Source: Hippea sp. KM1 (GTDB lineage Bacteria > Campylobacterota_A > Desulfurellia > Desulfurellales > Hippeaceae). Taken from it: a DNA stretch of 64,000 bases. The stretch lies in NCBI RefSeq assembly GCF_000526195.1, contig NZ_JAFP01000001.1, positions 1,678,312-1,742,311 of the forward strand, given 5' to 3'. Positions 46,771-55,494 of this stretch are shown here, piece by piece (position 1 is the first letter of the stretch; every line of letters begins with the position of its first letter). The translations under genes and the position numbers were made by a program. The notes under the pieces are model-generated. The model was given only the letters and a program-made list of their open reading frames with translations, did no database searches and was not told where the DNA came from.

Positions 46771-47496
46771 TCAATAACCTACCCGTCTTAAAAACAGACC
46801 CCTTGCCGGAGCCTTGAAGGACTTTACATTCCCCTTATTAAAAATTATATTACCGCTTCTATCCATTTGCAAGGCATTTAAGGAATATCCAACCAAAAGT
46901 CCCACGATGTTTCTAACCATGCCCCGCAAAAAACCGTTGGCCCTTATATGAAAAACAACAAAATCCCTCTGTCTTCTTATCCTCAAAAAATAGACCTCCC
47001 TCTGGCAACTCTTACCCTCAGGCTCATTTGCCACAAAAGAGAAATCCCTCTTGCCCACAAACAAGTCCGCCATCTGCCTCATAAGGCCAACATCCAATCT
47101 AAACCCGACATGCCAAACATATCTGGACAAAAAGGGAGCCATATATTCACCATCAAAGGCGAAATAGACATACTCCCTGAATCTTGCACTATACCTCGAA
47201 TGGAAGCTATTATCAACCATTTTAATCCACTTTATGCGTATATCGTCAGGTAGAATCGAATTCAGCGCCCTTTTTAGATTGCAGGGTTCTATCTCAACAA
47301 GAACAGGAAAGTCTATAACCTGTCCAAAGGCGTGAACGCCGGCATCGGTCCTGCCGGCAAAATTAATCCTCGTTCTGGACTTAAAGATGCGCTCTAAGGC
47401 CTTCTCTATCTCACCCTGAATAGTCCTTGCGTTGGGTTGAATCTGAAAGCCGCTGTAATCTGTGCCATCATAGGCTAAACAGGCGCAGTACCTTAT
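46771..47496 (-). CDS. truA: tRNA pseudouridine synthase A, apparent ATA start in an ATAA overlap with tldD
   Basis: 241 residues, normal TruA length, if initiated at ATA (47496-47494). The N-terminus then reads RYCACLAYDGTDYSGFQIQ, and the catalytic aspartate is D51 in GRTDAGVHA. TruA makes pseudouridine at positions 38-40 of tRNA. In frame, two TAG codons lie just two codons before the ATA, and the first ATG (47220) would delete the active site. GGGAGGT sits 8 bases before the ATA at ideal spacing. The ATA overlaps the TAA of tldD as ATAA, just like a normal ATGA coupling with G changed to A. Confidence 0.85.
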   Translation of the reverse strand: MRYCACLAYDGTDYSGFQIQPNARTIQGEIEKALERIFKSRTRINFAGRTDAGVHAFGQVIDFPVLVEIEPCNLKRALNSILPDDIRIKWIKMVDNSFHSRYSARFREYVYFAFDGEYMAPFLSRYVWHVGFRLDVGLMRQMADLFVGKRDFSFVANEPEGKSCQREVYFLRIRRQRDFVVFHIRANGFLRGMVRNIVGLLVGYSLNALQMDRSGNIIFNKGNVKSFKAPARGLFLRRVGY

Positions 47497-48848
47497 AGGC
47501 TACTACCTCCCACCATTATAGATGGAATCCTCAATGTGGGCTCACCGTCGCTTACAGGGACACCCTGATTAGACTTACCGCATGTGCCGACCTCAACGCC
47601 AAAGTCATTACCCACCATATCTATCTCATTCAACACCTTAGGCCCATTGCCTATGAGCGTGGCACCCCTTACCATATGCCCAACCTTGCCCTGCTCTATC
47701 AGATAACCCTCGGCAACCTCAAAGACAAAATCACCGGTCGTGGGGTTCACCTGACCACCACCCATCCTTTTGACCAAAAGCCCGTAATCCACAGAGGCTA
47801 TTATATCCTCAGGGTCATCCTTACCTGGCAGGATATATGTGTTGGACATGCGCACGATAGGTGCAAAGCGGTATGATTCCCTCCTTGAGTTGCCCGTCGA
47901 TTCTCTATCGGCCAGCTTAGCATACATCTTGTCGAACATGTAATTCTTCAACACGCCGTTTTCTATCAAAACCGTATTCTGGGCCCGCTCACCCTCATCG
48001 TCGTAATAGAAAGAGCCCCTCATCTTTGGCCTTGTGGCATCGTCCACCACGGTTATCTTATCATTTGCCACCTTCTGGCCCAATTTATCCTTATAAACGC
48101 TTAGGTTTTCATACACCAGGTCTGCCTCAAGGCCATGCCCCACAGCCTCATGGATCATGGTTCCGCCGGCTTGACTTGAAAGCACCACCGTCATCTTTTG
48201 TGCCTTAAGCGGAGGCGCCTTCAGGAGATTTAAGAGCTTCTCTGTCTCCTCTTCTGCTATCCTTTTAAAATCCCATCCGTCAAAATAATCAAAACCACCC
48301 AAAACACCAAAGGGTCTTCTTATACTCTGTGTTATCTGACCCTCCCTGGCGGTAATCTCAAAAAACAGAACCGTATAAATCCTCTCCTCTTTGAGCAACT
48401 CGCCCTTTTCGTTTATTATCTCTATCTCTTTCTTCCTGTCTGAGAATGTCAGGCTTACCTGCTTTATCTGATCCTTCTTGTAAGCAACACTGCAGAAATC
48501 ATCGTAAATCTCCGTTATACGCTCAAATTCAGGCTTATATCCACCCCACATCTCAATACTCTTTATCCCTGATGCAGACACATCGAACCTGCCCTCTTTG
48601 GGGTTTGCAATATCCGTTATAAATCTTGCCATCCTATAGACGCTCTCCTCATCCGTATCGGTTGATGAGGAATACAAAACGCTCAAGCCCCTAACAAGCC
48701 TAACGCCTACACCCTCCTCAAAACCGACCTTTACATCCTCTATCTGGCCATTTTTGGCCTGCAACACCCTCACATAAGAGGCCTCTTTGTATATATCAAA
48801 GAAATCGCCCTTGCTATCCCTCAAAAGACCAACCGCAGACTCATACAT
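47493..48848 (-). CDS. tldD: Metalloprotease TldD
   Basis: 451 residues. The zinc motif HEAVGHGLEAD (HExxxH) is near residue 236, and GGGQVNPTTGDF, EVGTCGKSNQGVPVSDG and IPSIMVGGSSL complete the family pattern. TldD/TldE (PmbA) process small peptides and some RiPP precursors. tldE is not in this window. It heads the minus-strand run tldD-truA-gatC-gatA-...-deacetylase. Its last codons supply the ribosome site of truA. Confidence 0.94.
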   Translation of the reverse strand: MYESAVGLLRDSKGDFFDIYKEASYVRVLQAKNGQIEDVKVGFEEGVGVRLVRGLSVLYSSSTDTDEESVYRMARFITDIANPKEGRFDVSASGIKSIEMWGGYKPEFERITEIYDDFCSVAYKKDQIKQVSLTFSDRKKEIEIINEKGELLKEERIYTVLFFEITAREGQITQSIRRPFGVLGGFDYFDGWDFKRIAEEETEKLLNLLKAPPLKAQKMTVVLSSQAGGTMIHEAVGHGLEADLVYENLSVYKDKLGQKVANDKITVVDDATRPKMRGSFYYDDEGERAQNTVLIENGVLKNYMFDKMYAKLADRESTGNSRRESYRFAPIVRMSNTYILPGKDDPEDIIASVDYGLLVKRMGGGQVNPTTGDFVFEVAEGYLIEQGKVGHMVRGATLIGNGPKVLNEIDMVGNDFGVEVGTCGKSNQGVPVSDGEPTLRIPSIMVGGSSL

Positions 48849-48863
48849 AGTTCCACCCCAAAC

Positions 48864-48888
48864 AAAAAAAGAGGGGCTTATGCCCCTC
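48864..48888 (-). terminator. Terminator of ppsA
   Basis: GAGGGGC-ATAA-GCCCCTC on the minus strand followed by TTTTTTT (48870-48864), two bases after the ppsA stop. The 7-bp GC-rich stem and T7 are a classic intrinsic terminator. It separates ppsA from tldD. Confidence 0.92.
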
Positions 48889-48890
48889 GC

Positions 48891-51284
48891 TTATCTTTTA
48901 AGCTTTTCCTCAAGCTTCTTTATATTCACAATGGTTGACATAACACTGTCTGGATTCAGACTCATCGAATCTATGCCAAGCTCAACCAAAAACTCGGCAA
49001 AATCGGGAAAATCACTCGGGCCCTGGCCGCATATACCCACGGGCTTGCCGTGCTTGTGGGCCTTCTCTATAAGCATCTGGATCATGCGCTTAACGGCTAT
49101 GTGGCGCTCATCAAATAGGTGTGCTACAAGGCCTGAATCCCTATCGATTCCCAGGGTGAGCTGGGTTAAGTCGTTTGAACCGATGGAGAAACCATCAAAG
49201 ATCTCGGCAAACTCATCGGCGCATATTACATTGCTTGGGATCTCGGCCATCACATATATCTCAAGCCCGTTCTCTCCCTGAACCAGGCCGTTTTTCCTCA
49301 TCTCCTCTATAACCTTTTTGCCCTCTTCAGGCGTCCTGCAGAAGGGTATCATAAGGGCAACATTGGTCAGGCCAAATTCATCCCTGACCTTCTTCATTGC
49401 CCTACACTCAAGGGCAAAACCCTCCCTGTACTCATCAGAGTAATAGCGGGAAGCGCCCCTGAATCCGATCATCGGGTTTTCCTCTTCCGGTTCAAACTCC
49501 CTTCCGCCGATCAGGTTGGCATACTCGTTGGTCTTAAAATCGCTCATCCTAACCAATATCTGATTCGGATAGACGCTTGCCGCAAGCATGGCAACGCCTT
49601 CTGCAAGCTTATCCACAAAATACTGCGGCTTATCCTCATAACCCCTGGTAAGCTCGGCTATTACCTCCTTTGCCTTTTTATCCTCAAGCTCGTCAAAGTG
49701 GATCAAGGCAAGCGGATGCACCTGAATAAACGAGTTTATGATAAACTCCATCCTGGCAAGGCCTATGCCGTCATTTGGAATGCCGGCCGTCTGGAAGGCT
49801 ATAGCCGGATTACCCAAATTCATCTTTATCTGTGTTTTCGGCTTTTCTATCTTGGATAGATCCAGCACCTCAACCTCGTAATCGAGCTTGCCTTCATAGA
49901 CATAGCCCACTTCGCCTTCTGCGCAAGATACCGTAACCTCCTGGCCGCTTGAGAGTTTCTCTGTTGCATCGCCGCATCCAACAATGGCCGGAACGCCGAG
50001 CTCCCTTGAGATAATAGCGGCATGGCAGGTTCTGCCACCCCTGTTTGTTATGATAGCGGCAGCCTTCTTCATTATAGGCTCCCAATCGGGGTCGGTCATG
50101 TCGGTTACCAGTATCTCGCCCTCTTTGAACTTATCCATCTCCTCAGGCGTATCGATAACATTGACAACGCCCGTGGCTATCTTGCTGCCTACGGCTATAC
50201 CCTCAACAATTACATTGCTCTTTTCTTTGAGCTTGTATGTCTCAAGAACGCTTAAGTTCTTCTGTGATTGGACGGTTTCAGGGCGTGCCTGAACAACAAA
50301 CAACTGGCCGGTTTTGCCGTCCTTTGCCCACTCTATATCCATCGGTGTGTATCTGTTGTTTCTTTTGGAATAGTGATTCTCTATCTTAACGGCCCATCTG
50401 GCCAGCGTTAAGACATCGTCGTCTGTTATGGAGAATCTGTATCTCTCCTCCTCTGTCGTATCCACATCCTTTATGCCGCCGTTTTCGTCGTATACGGCCT
50501 TTGTGAGCTTAGAACCGAGCTGCTTCTTTATAATGGATTTATAGCCCTTCTCCAGCGTCGGCTTAAACACAATAAACTCATCCGGATTGACCTTGCCGGC
50601 AACGATATTCTCGCCCAAGCCGTAGCTTGCATTTATTACAACAACCTTATCGAAACCGCTCTCTGTGTCTATAGAGAACATGACACCGCTTGCTGCCAGA
50701 TCGCTCCTTGCCATCTTTTGAACGCAGACAGACAGTCCGACCTTGAAGTGGTCGAAGTTCTTATCGTGCCTGTATGATGTCGCCCTCTCGGTAAAGATCG
50801 AGGCGTAGCAGCTCTTTACATAGTGAACAACATTATCAAGACCTTTAACATTCAGGTATGTATCCTGCTGGCCTGCAAATGACGCATCGGGTAAGTCCTC
50901 TGCCGTTGCAGAACTCCTCACGGCCACATCGCTCTCTTCTTCGTTGTAATATGCGCTGAGCTTCTCATAGGCCTCCTTTATCTCCTGATACAAATCATCG
51001 GGCATCTTTGCTTTGAAGATCAAATCCCTGGCCTTCTTTGTCCTCTCTCTTAAATCGTTTATGTCGTGGGTATCTAAATCCTTCAAAACCTCATAGATCT
51101 CATCCCTCAGATTGTTGGAATCGATCAGATACCAGTAAGATTGGGCCGTCAGAGCAAAACCGTAAGGAACATTAACACCCTCATCCTTAAGCTCACTGAT
51201 CATCTCGCCCAACGATGCGTTTTTACCGCCAACTATGTGCACATCATCGGCGCTAATCTCATCCAGCCACTTCACATACTTCAT
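48891..51284 (-). CDS. ppsA: Phosphoenolpyruvate synthase
   Basis: 797 residues from the ATG at 51284; two codons upstream GTG and TTG are also in frame but the ATG is best. The ATP-grasp half has GGKNASLGEM and SFAGQQDTYLNV; the swivelling phosphohistidine is in GGRTCHAAIISRELG; the PEP half ends with GSNDLTQLTLG and PVGICGQGPSD. It converts pyruvate + ATP to PEP in gluconeogenic growth, matching organic-acid uptake encoded elsewhere in the window. Confidence 0.96.
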   Translation of the reverse strand: MKYVKWLDEISADDVHIVGGKNASLGEMISELKDEGVNVPYGFALTAQSYWYLIDSNNLRDEIYEVLKDLDTHDINDLRERTKKARDLIFKAKMPDDLYQEIKEAYEKLSAYYNEEESDVAVRSSATAEDLPDASFAGQQDTYLNVKGLDNVVHYVKSCYASIFTERATSYRHDKNFDHFKVGLSVCVQKMARSDLAASGVMFSIDTESGFDKVVVINASYGLGENIVAGKVNPDEFIVFKPTLEKGYKSIIKKQLGSKLTKAVYDENGGIKDVDTTEEERYRFSITDDDVLTLARWAVKIENHYSKRNNRYTPMDIEWAKDGKTGQLFVVQARPETVQSQKNLSVLETYKLKEKSNVIVEGIAVGSKIATGVVNVIDTPEEMDKFKEGEILVTDMTDPDWEPIMKKAAAIITNRGGRTCHAAIISRELGVPAIVGCGDATEKLSSGQEVTVSCAEGEVGYVYEGKLDYEVEVLDLSKIEKPKTQIKMNLGNPAIAFQTAGIPNDGIGLARMEFIINSFIQVHPLALIHFDELEDKKAKEVIAELTRGYEDKPQYFVDKLAEGVAMLAASVYPNQILVRMSDFKTNEYANLIGGREFEPEEENPMIGFRGASRYYSDEYREGFALECRAMKKVRDEFGLTNVALMIPFCRTPEEGKKVIEEMRKNGLVQGENGLEIYVMAEIPSNVICADEFAEIFDGFSIGSNDLTQLTLGIDRDSGLVAHLFDERHIAVKRMIQMLIEKAHKHGKPVGICGQGPSDFPDFAEFLVELGIDSMSLNPDSVMSTIVNIKKLEEKLKR

Positions 51285-51417
51285 CAACACACCCCCATTT
51301 TAAAACATATAGAAATAGAAATGAAGAATCCCCCCTCTGGTGAACTCGCAGGCATTTTAGCAAATGCCCCCTCCATTTTCAACGCCAAAAGGGAATAAAT
51401 TTTAAAAAACCTGCAAA

Positions 51418-52407
51418 TTAGCCAAAACATTCAACAATTACCTTCACAAAGACGAGGCTAAAGAATATAAACGCCAGATAGGATGAGGTCTCAAGCAGAT
51501 GGATCGACCTTTCTATGTCGACGGTCTCTGGCTTCCTTGAGGAGTCCCCCATGCAGGGCTTGTTTATCAAAATACCGTTGTATCTTGTTTTTCCACCCAG
51601 TTTAAGGCCTAAAGCACCGGCAAAGGCGCTCATCGGGTGAGCCGAGTTTGGGCTTGGATGCGCCCTTCTGTATTTGCCAAAAACACGCATCGTCTCAAAG
51701 AAGTTAAAACCCAGAATCAGGCAAGACAGACCGATAAACACAATGCTCAATCGAGCCGGTATAAAATTCAACACATCGTCAAACCTTGCGGCAAACCTAC
51801 CAAAAAGCTCATACCTTTCGTTCCTATAGCCAATCATCGAATCAAATGTGCTTACGGTCTTAAAGACAGCAACGCCCACAATGCCAAAGGCTGAATAGTA
51901 AACCATCGGCGATAATACACCGTCGACAAAGTTCTCAGAAACAGACTCAACCGTTGAGGTTATGATCTTCTCCTTTTCCATGTCATCCGTATCCCTGCTA
52001 ACCATGAACGATAAAAACTTCCTTGCTCTATCCAGATCACCCTCTTCTAATGCTTCAAGCACCCTTTGTGCGTGTTGAGCCAAAGATCTTATGCTAATGG
52101 ATGAGAAAACAAGATAGCTTGCAACAACACCGTAAATCAACCTTCCAAAGAAGCTGCCTGCGACAAAGACATACATGATTCCGAGGGCAAGAATAACAAC
52201 AAGGCCTAAAACACTCAAAACAAACAAAGTCCCGCCCAAAAGCCCGTTCTCCATGCGGTAAAAATAATCCTCAAAAGAACTTATGAGCTTTCCTATCCAG
52301 ACAACGGGATGCAAAGCGCTTGGTGGTTCTGCAAACACAAAGTCCAAGACAACGCCCACAAAGAAGGCTATACCGTTAAAAAATACAAACTCACAGATCA
52401 AGTCCAT
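51418..52407 (-). CDS. cbiB: Adenosylcobinamide-phosphate synthase
   Basis: 329 residues, multi-spanning. It opens with LDFVFAEPPSALHPVVWIGKLIS, here recognised by the DxxxxxPxxxHPV(V/I)xxG pattern, and has SVSENFVDGVLSP and HPSPNSAHPMSAFAGALG, both CbiB signatures. It attaches aminopropanol phosphate to adenosylcobyric acid in the membrane. It is the last gene of the five-gene cobalamin operon and overlaps cobQ by 17 bases. Confidence 0.93.
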   Translation of the reverse strand: MDLICEFVFFNGIAFFVGVVLDFVFAEPPSALHPVVWIGKLISSFEDYFYRMENGLLGGTLFVLSVLGLVVILALGIMYVFVAGSFFGRLIYGVVASYLVFSSISIRSLAQHAQRVLEALEEGDLDRARKFLSFMVSRDTDDMEKEKIITSTVESVSENFVDGVLSPMVYYSAFGIVGVAVFKTVSTFDSMIGYRNERYELFGRFAARFDDVLNFIPARLSIVFIGLSCLILGFNFFETMRVFGKYRRAHPSPNSAHPMSAFAGALGLKLGGKTRYNGILINKPCMGDSSRKPETVDIERSIHLLETSSYLAFIFFSLVFVKVIVECFG

Positions 52408-53794
52408 CCAGCATAATCCCCAAATCGAGCGAATCCCCTAAGATTCTTGAAAGTTCATCAAGCTGCTCGTCCTTCTTTTTAAAAATATCAATATCAAGTT
52501 TCATATCAACATCCAAAAACCCAAACAGCCACTCCAAAAAGACATTATTGTTGAATATGCCGTGTAGGTATGTCCCTATAACGAGATTTTCACTATCAAA
52601 AACAAGCAAATCCTCGCCTTTCAGCAATTGCTTTAGTTTTCCGTTCGATCTTGTCCTGCCGTGATGGATCTCATATCCAATCAGGCGCTTCCCTTCAAAA
52701 TCTAAAATCCCTTCATACTCCCTATACACAACAACTTTGTCATTCAAAAGTTCCGTTTCGACATCCAAAAGGCCCAAAGCCCTCTTGCCATCTATGCTTT
52801 TACCAAGAATCTGATAGCCGCCGCATATACCAATAATAGGCTTTTTGCCCAAAATGCTTTTTAGATATACATCAAAGCCCGACTCAATCATAAACTCAAG
52901 GTCAAATAAGGGGTTTTTGCTGCCCGGCAGGATCACTAAATCGCAATCGTCCAATTCTAAAGGCCTTTTAACAAATCCAAAGCCCACATCCAAAAACCTA
53001 AATACATCAAACTCGTTGAAATTCGACATATGCGGCAGCCTAATCACACCAATCTTAACCTTGCCGTCTCTTTTGTCTGGCCCAAAAACAGAATCCTCCT
53101 CATCAAGCTTCAAGTCCAGATAAGGCACAACGCCCACAATGGGCTTAGAACAGTAATTTTTAAACATATCAAAAGCGGGCTCTAAGATCCCATAGCTCCC
53201 CCTGAACTTGTTTATGATAAACCCTTTGACCAAATCCCTGTGTTTTGGATGCAAAAGCTCAACCGTGCCTTTAAAGGCTGCAAATACACCACCCCTGTCT
53301 ATATCGCCCACAATGAAAACTTCAGCTAAAGCATACTCAGCCATTGACATATTGACAAAATCGTGCTCATAGAGGTTAATTTCGGCCGGTGAGCCTGCAC
53401 CCTCAAGCACAACAACATCGTATTCGCTTTTCAAGCTATCGAAGGCCTCAAAGGCAATTCTTCTATTTTCTCCATTCAGTTTGTAATAATCTTCATACGA
53501 ATACACACCTATAGGCTTTCCCAATCTAACAAGGTAAGACCTGCCGCTATCGGGCTTTATAAGGATTGGGTTCATCCTGGCATCAGGCTTGACCCTACAG
53601 GCAAAGGCTTGTAAAGCCTGTGCAACGCTGATCTCTCCGCCTTCGGGTAAGGCAATGCTGTTTAGGGACATGTTTTGGGCTTTGAACGGTGCAACGCGCA
53701 AGCCCTTATTGGATAAAAGCCTGCAAAAGCCGGCTGCGATTATCGTTTTTCCCACACCGCTTGCCGTTCCGCAGAACATTATGGCCTTTTTCAT
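52391..53794 (-). CDS. cobQ: Adenosylcobyric acid synthase (glutamine-hydrolysing)
   Basis: 467 residues. The ATP-binding half begins KAIMFCGTASGVGKT, followed by PFKAQNMSLNS and VVLEGAGSPAEINL; the class I amidotransferase half has IIGICGGYQILGKSI with the nucleophilic cysteine, and the catalytic histidine is in GTYLHGIF. It amidates side chains b, d, e and g of the corrin ring. It sits four bases from the aminotransferase-like gene (ATGA overlap). Confidence 0.95.
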   Translation of the reverse strand: MKKAIMFCGTASGVGKTIIAAGFCRLLSNKGLRVAPFKAQNMSLNSIALPEGGEISVAQALQAFACRVKPDARMNPILIKPDSGRSYLVRLGKPIGVYSYEDYYKLNGENRRIAFEAFDSLKSEYDVVVLEGAGSPAEINLYEHDFVNMSMAEYALAEVFIVGDIDRGGVFAAFKGTVELLHPKHRDLVKGFIINKFRGSYGILEPAFDMFKNYCSKPIVGVVPYLDLKLDEEDSVFGPDKRDGKVKIGVIRLPHMSNFNEFDVFRFLDVGFGFVKRPLELDDCDLVILPGSKNPLFDLEFMIESGFDVYLKSILGKKPIIGICGGYQILGKSIDGKRALGLLDVETELLNDKVVVYREYEGILDFEGKRLIGYEIHHGRTRSNGKLKQLLKGEDLLVFDSENLVIGTYLHGIFNNNVFLEWLFGFLDVDMKLDIDIFKKKDEQLDELSRILGDSLDLGIMLDGLDL

Positions 53795-54807
53795 TTGAAA
53801 TACCCTTCAAGGAGCTCTAAAAACAGTTCCATGCTGTATCTATCTTTGATCGAAACCCTAAAAAAGTTCTTATTTAGGCCGTAAAAGTTTTCACAACTCC
53901 TCAAGAGCAGCCTGTTGTTTTTGAAATAGCTAAAGAAGTCTTCTGGATCGCCCGAAAGCCTAAACAAAACAAAATTGGCATGGCTGTCAAAGACCCTTAC
54001 CATTTCAAAGCCCTTAAGCCTTTTAATCAAATAATCCCTAAGGTTCACTATCTCTTCTATCCTTTTTGTGAAATCCGTATCAAGGGCGGCCTTTGCAAGC
54101 TCAAGCGCAAACTCAGAGACACTCCAGGGCGGCCTCAAAGCTTTGAGTTTTTCTATAAAATCGCCATTAGAAGAATAGAGCCAGCCAATACGCAAACCAG
54201 CAAGGCCGTGGAGTTTAGAAAAAGACCTAAGCACGCAGAGGTTATCAAGCTTCTGATGCAAAAGCGAGTTTCTGTTGAAGTCAAAGTCCATGTATGCCTC
54301 ATCGACAACAAAGAAGCTATTTGGGTTGTCTTTAACAGTCTTTAAAAGTCCCTCTTTTTTCAAAAGCACGCCTGTTGGATTGTTGGGGTTGCATACAAAA
54401 ACCACATCAAAACCCGAAAAATTAATTCCCTCAAGCTCAAACTCAAAACCGTTATCCTCATCTGATAAAGCATACTGAACGGTTAGGCCAAAGTTGCGGC
54501 TCTGCTTTTCGTACTCTGAGTATGTGGGTGCAAGGATTAAGGCCTTCTTGTTTTTAAATATGCAACAGATGTCCTTTATAAACTGAGAAGTGCCGGCATT
54601 AACCAAAACGCTATTGCGCTGAAAACTAAATTTTTCTTCAATCAAACGCTCAAGCTCGTCGGGTTCTTCCGATGGAAGCCTGCTTCTCAGCCTAACAACA
54701 CCCAAATCCGCATCCACAACATTGCTGCTTAAATCGACTATTTCGTCAGGACTTATGTTAAGCTCTCTTGCTATCTCAAACACATTGCCGCCGTGATCAG
54801 AGGCCAT
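53791..54807 (-). CDS. cobD: L-threonine-O-3-phosphate decarboxylase (histidinol-phosphate aminotransferase fold)
   Basis: 338 residues, PLP fold type I. It starts with HGGNVFEIARELNI, the CobD opening; FVCNPNNPTGVLL and the PLP lysine in LRSFSKLHGLAGLRIGW follow. It makes (R)-1-aminopropan-2-ol phosphate for the nucleotide loop, used by CbiB downstream. Its position inside the cobalamin operon separates it from HisC. It overlaps cobS by 11 bases. Confidence 0.92.
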   Translation of the reverse strand: MASDHGGNVFEIARELNISPDEIVDLSSNVVDADLGVVRLRSRLPSEEPDELERLIEEKFSFQRNSVLVNAGTSQFIKDICCIFKNKKALILAPTYSEYEKQSRNFGLTVQYALSDEDNGFEFELEGINFSGFDVVFVCNPNNPTGVLLKKEGLLKTVKDNPNSFFVVDEAYMDFDFNRNSLLHQKLDNLCVLRSFSKLHGLAGLRIGWLYSSNGDFIEKLKALRPPWSVSEFALELAKAALDTDFTKRIEEIVNLRDYLIKRLKGFEMVRVFDSHANFVLFRLSGDPEDFFSYFKNNRLLLRSCENFYGLNKNFFRVSIKDRYSMELFLELLEGYFK

Positions 54808-55483
54808 AAAATACCCCTAAAAGGAGCATGAAAAGCTCTGTTATCTCTATGGCAAAACCTATCATATCCCCCGTTATACCGCCTATTCTTCTTTTGAAAT
54901 AGCTAAAGAGAAAGAATCCCCACAAAAAGAAAGAGGCATTTAACATACCCATCAGGGCAGGGTCAAACAGAAAAAAGCTCAAGGCCACAAAAATAAACCC
55001 GCCGAGGAAATCCCATATATCGAATTTTTTAAAGAAACTCTTAGCCGTGCCGGACTCTCTTGCATAGGGGAGTTTCTTCATTAAATATACAGCCACAAAC
55101 CGCCCATAGATGGGTATAAAAATTAGAAAAAGCGGATTTCTTATTGCATTAAAACCCAAATACTTGCCCAACAGGACAAAAAACAGAGCCAAAACGCCAA
55201 AGGTGCCGATTCTGGAATCCTTCATTATCCTCAACATCTCATCCCTGCTTCTGTGGGAGAAGAAGGCATCCGAGGCATCTGCAAGCCCATCCAGATGAAG
55301 CCCCCCGCTAATCAAAGCCAGATAAAACACCATCAAAAAACCCCTAAAAGGGGCAGGGGTATAACTTAAACCGTAAAGGCCAACACCGATTAGACCGCCT
55401 GTTAGGGTGAAGAACTTAACAGAGCCTTTGGCATCAAAATCGACATTTATGCGGATTATGGTTAGAAAGCTCAAGGAGGACAA
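54797..55483 (-). CDS. cobS: Adenosylcobinamide-GDP ribazoletransferase (cobalamin synthase)
   Basis: 228 residues from a TTG at 55483. SGGLHLDGLADASDAFFS is the metal-binding CobS motif and KDSRIGTFGVLAL follows; about six membrane helices. It joins alpha-ribazole to adenosylcobinamide-GDP. The start is uncertain: the TTG has no ribosome site, and the frame stays open upstream, adding INDF before LSSLSFLT, which looks like a normal CobS N-terminus. That longer form would begin at ATA (55498 or 55495) overlapping the cobT stop as ATAA, the same arrangement as truA. Confidence 0.88.
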   Translation of the reverse strand: MSSLSFLTIIRINVDFDAKGSVKFFTLTGGLIGVGLYGLSYTPAPFRGFLMVFYLALISGGLHLDGLADASDAFFSHRSRDEMLRIMKDSRIGTFGVLALFFVLLGKYLGFNAIRNPLFLIFIPIYGRFVAVYLMKKLPYARESGTAKSFFKKFDIWDFLGGFIFVALSFFLFDPALMGMLNASFFLWGFFLFSYFKRRIGGITGDMIGFAIEITELFMLLLGVFYGL

Positions 55484-55494
55484 AAAGTCGTTTA

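Noticed and set aside
17600..49625. TTATCCACA DnaA-box-like 9-mers (near 17603, 20090 and 49611)
   Set aside because: They are isolated, inside coding sequence and encode ordinary Asp-Lys stretches. No cluster or AT-rich unwinding region accompanies them, so they do not support an origin of replication.
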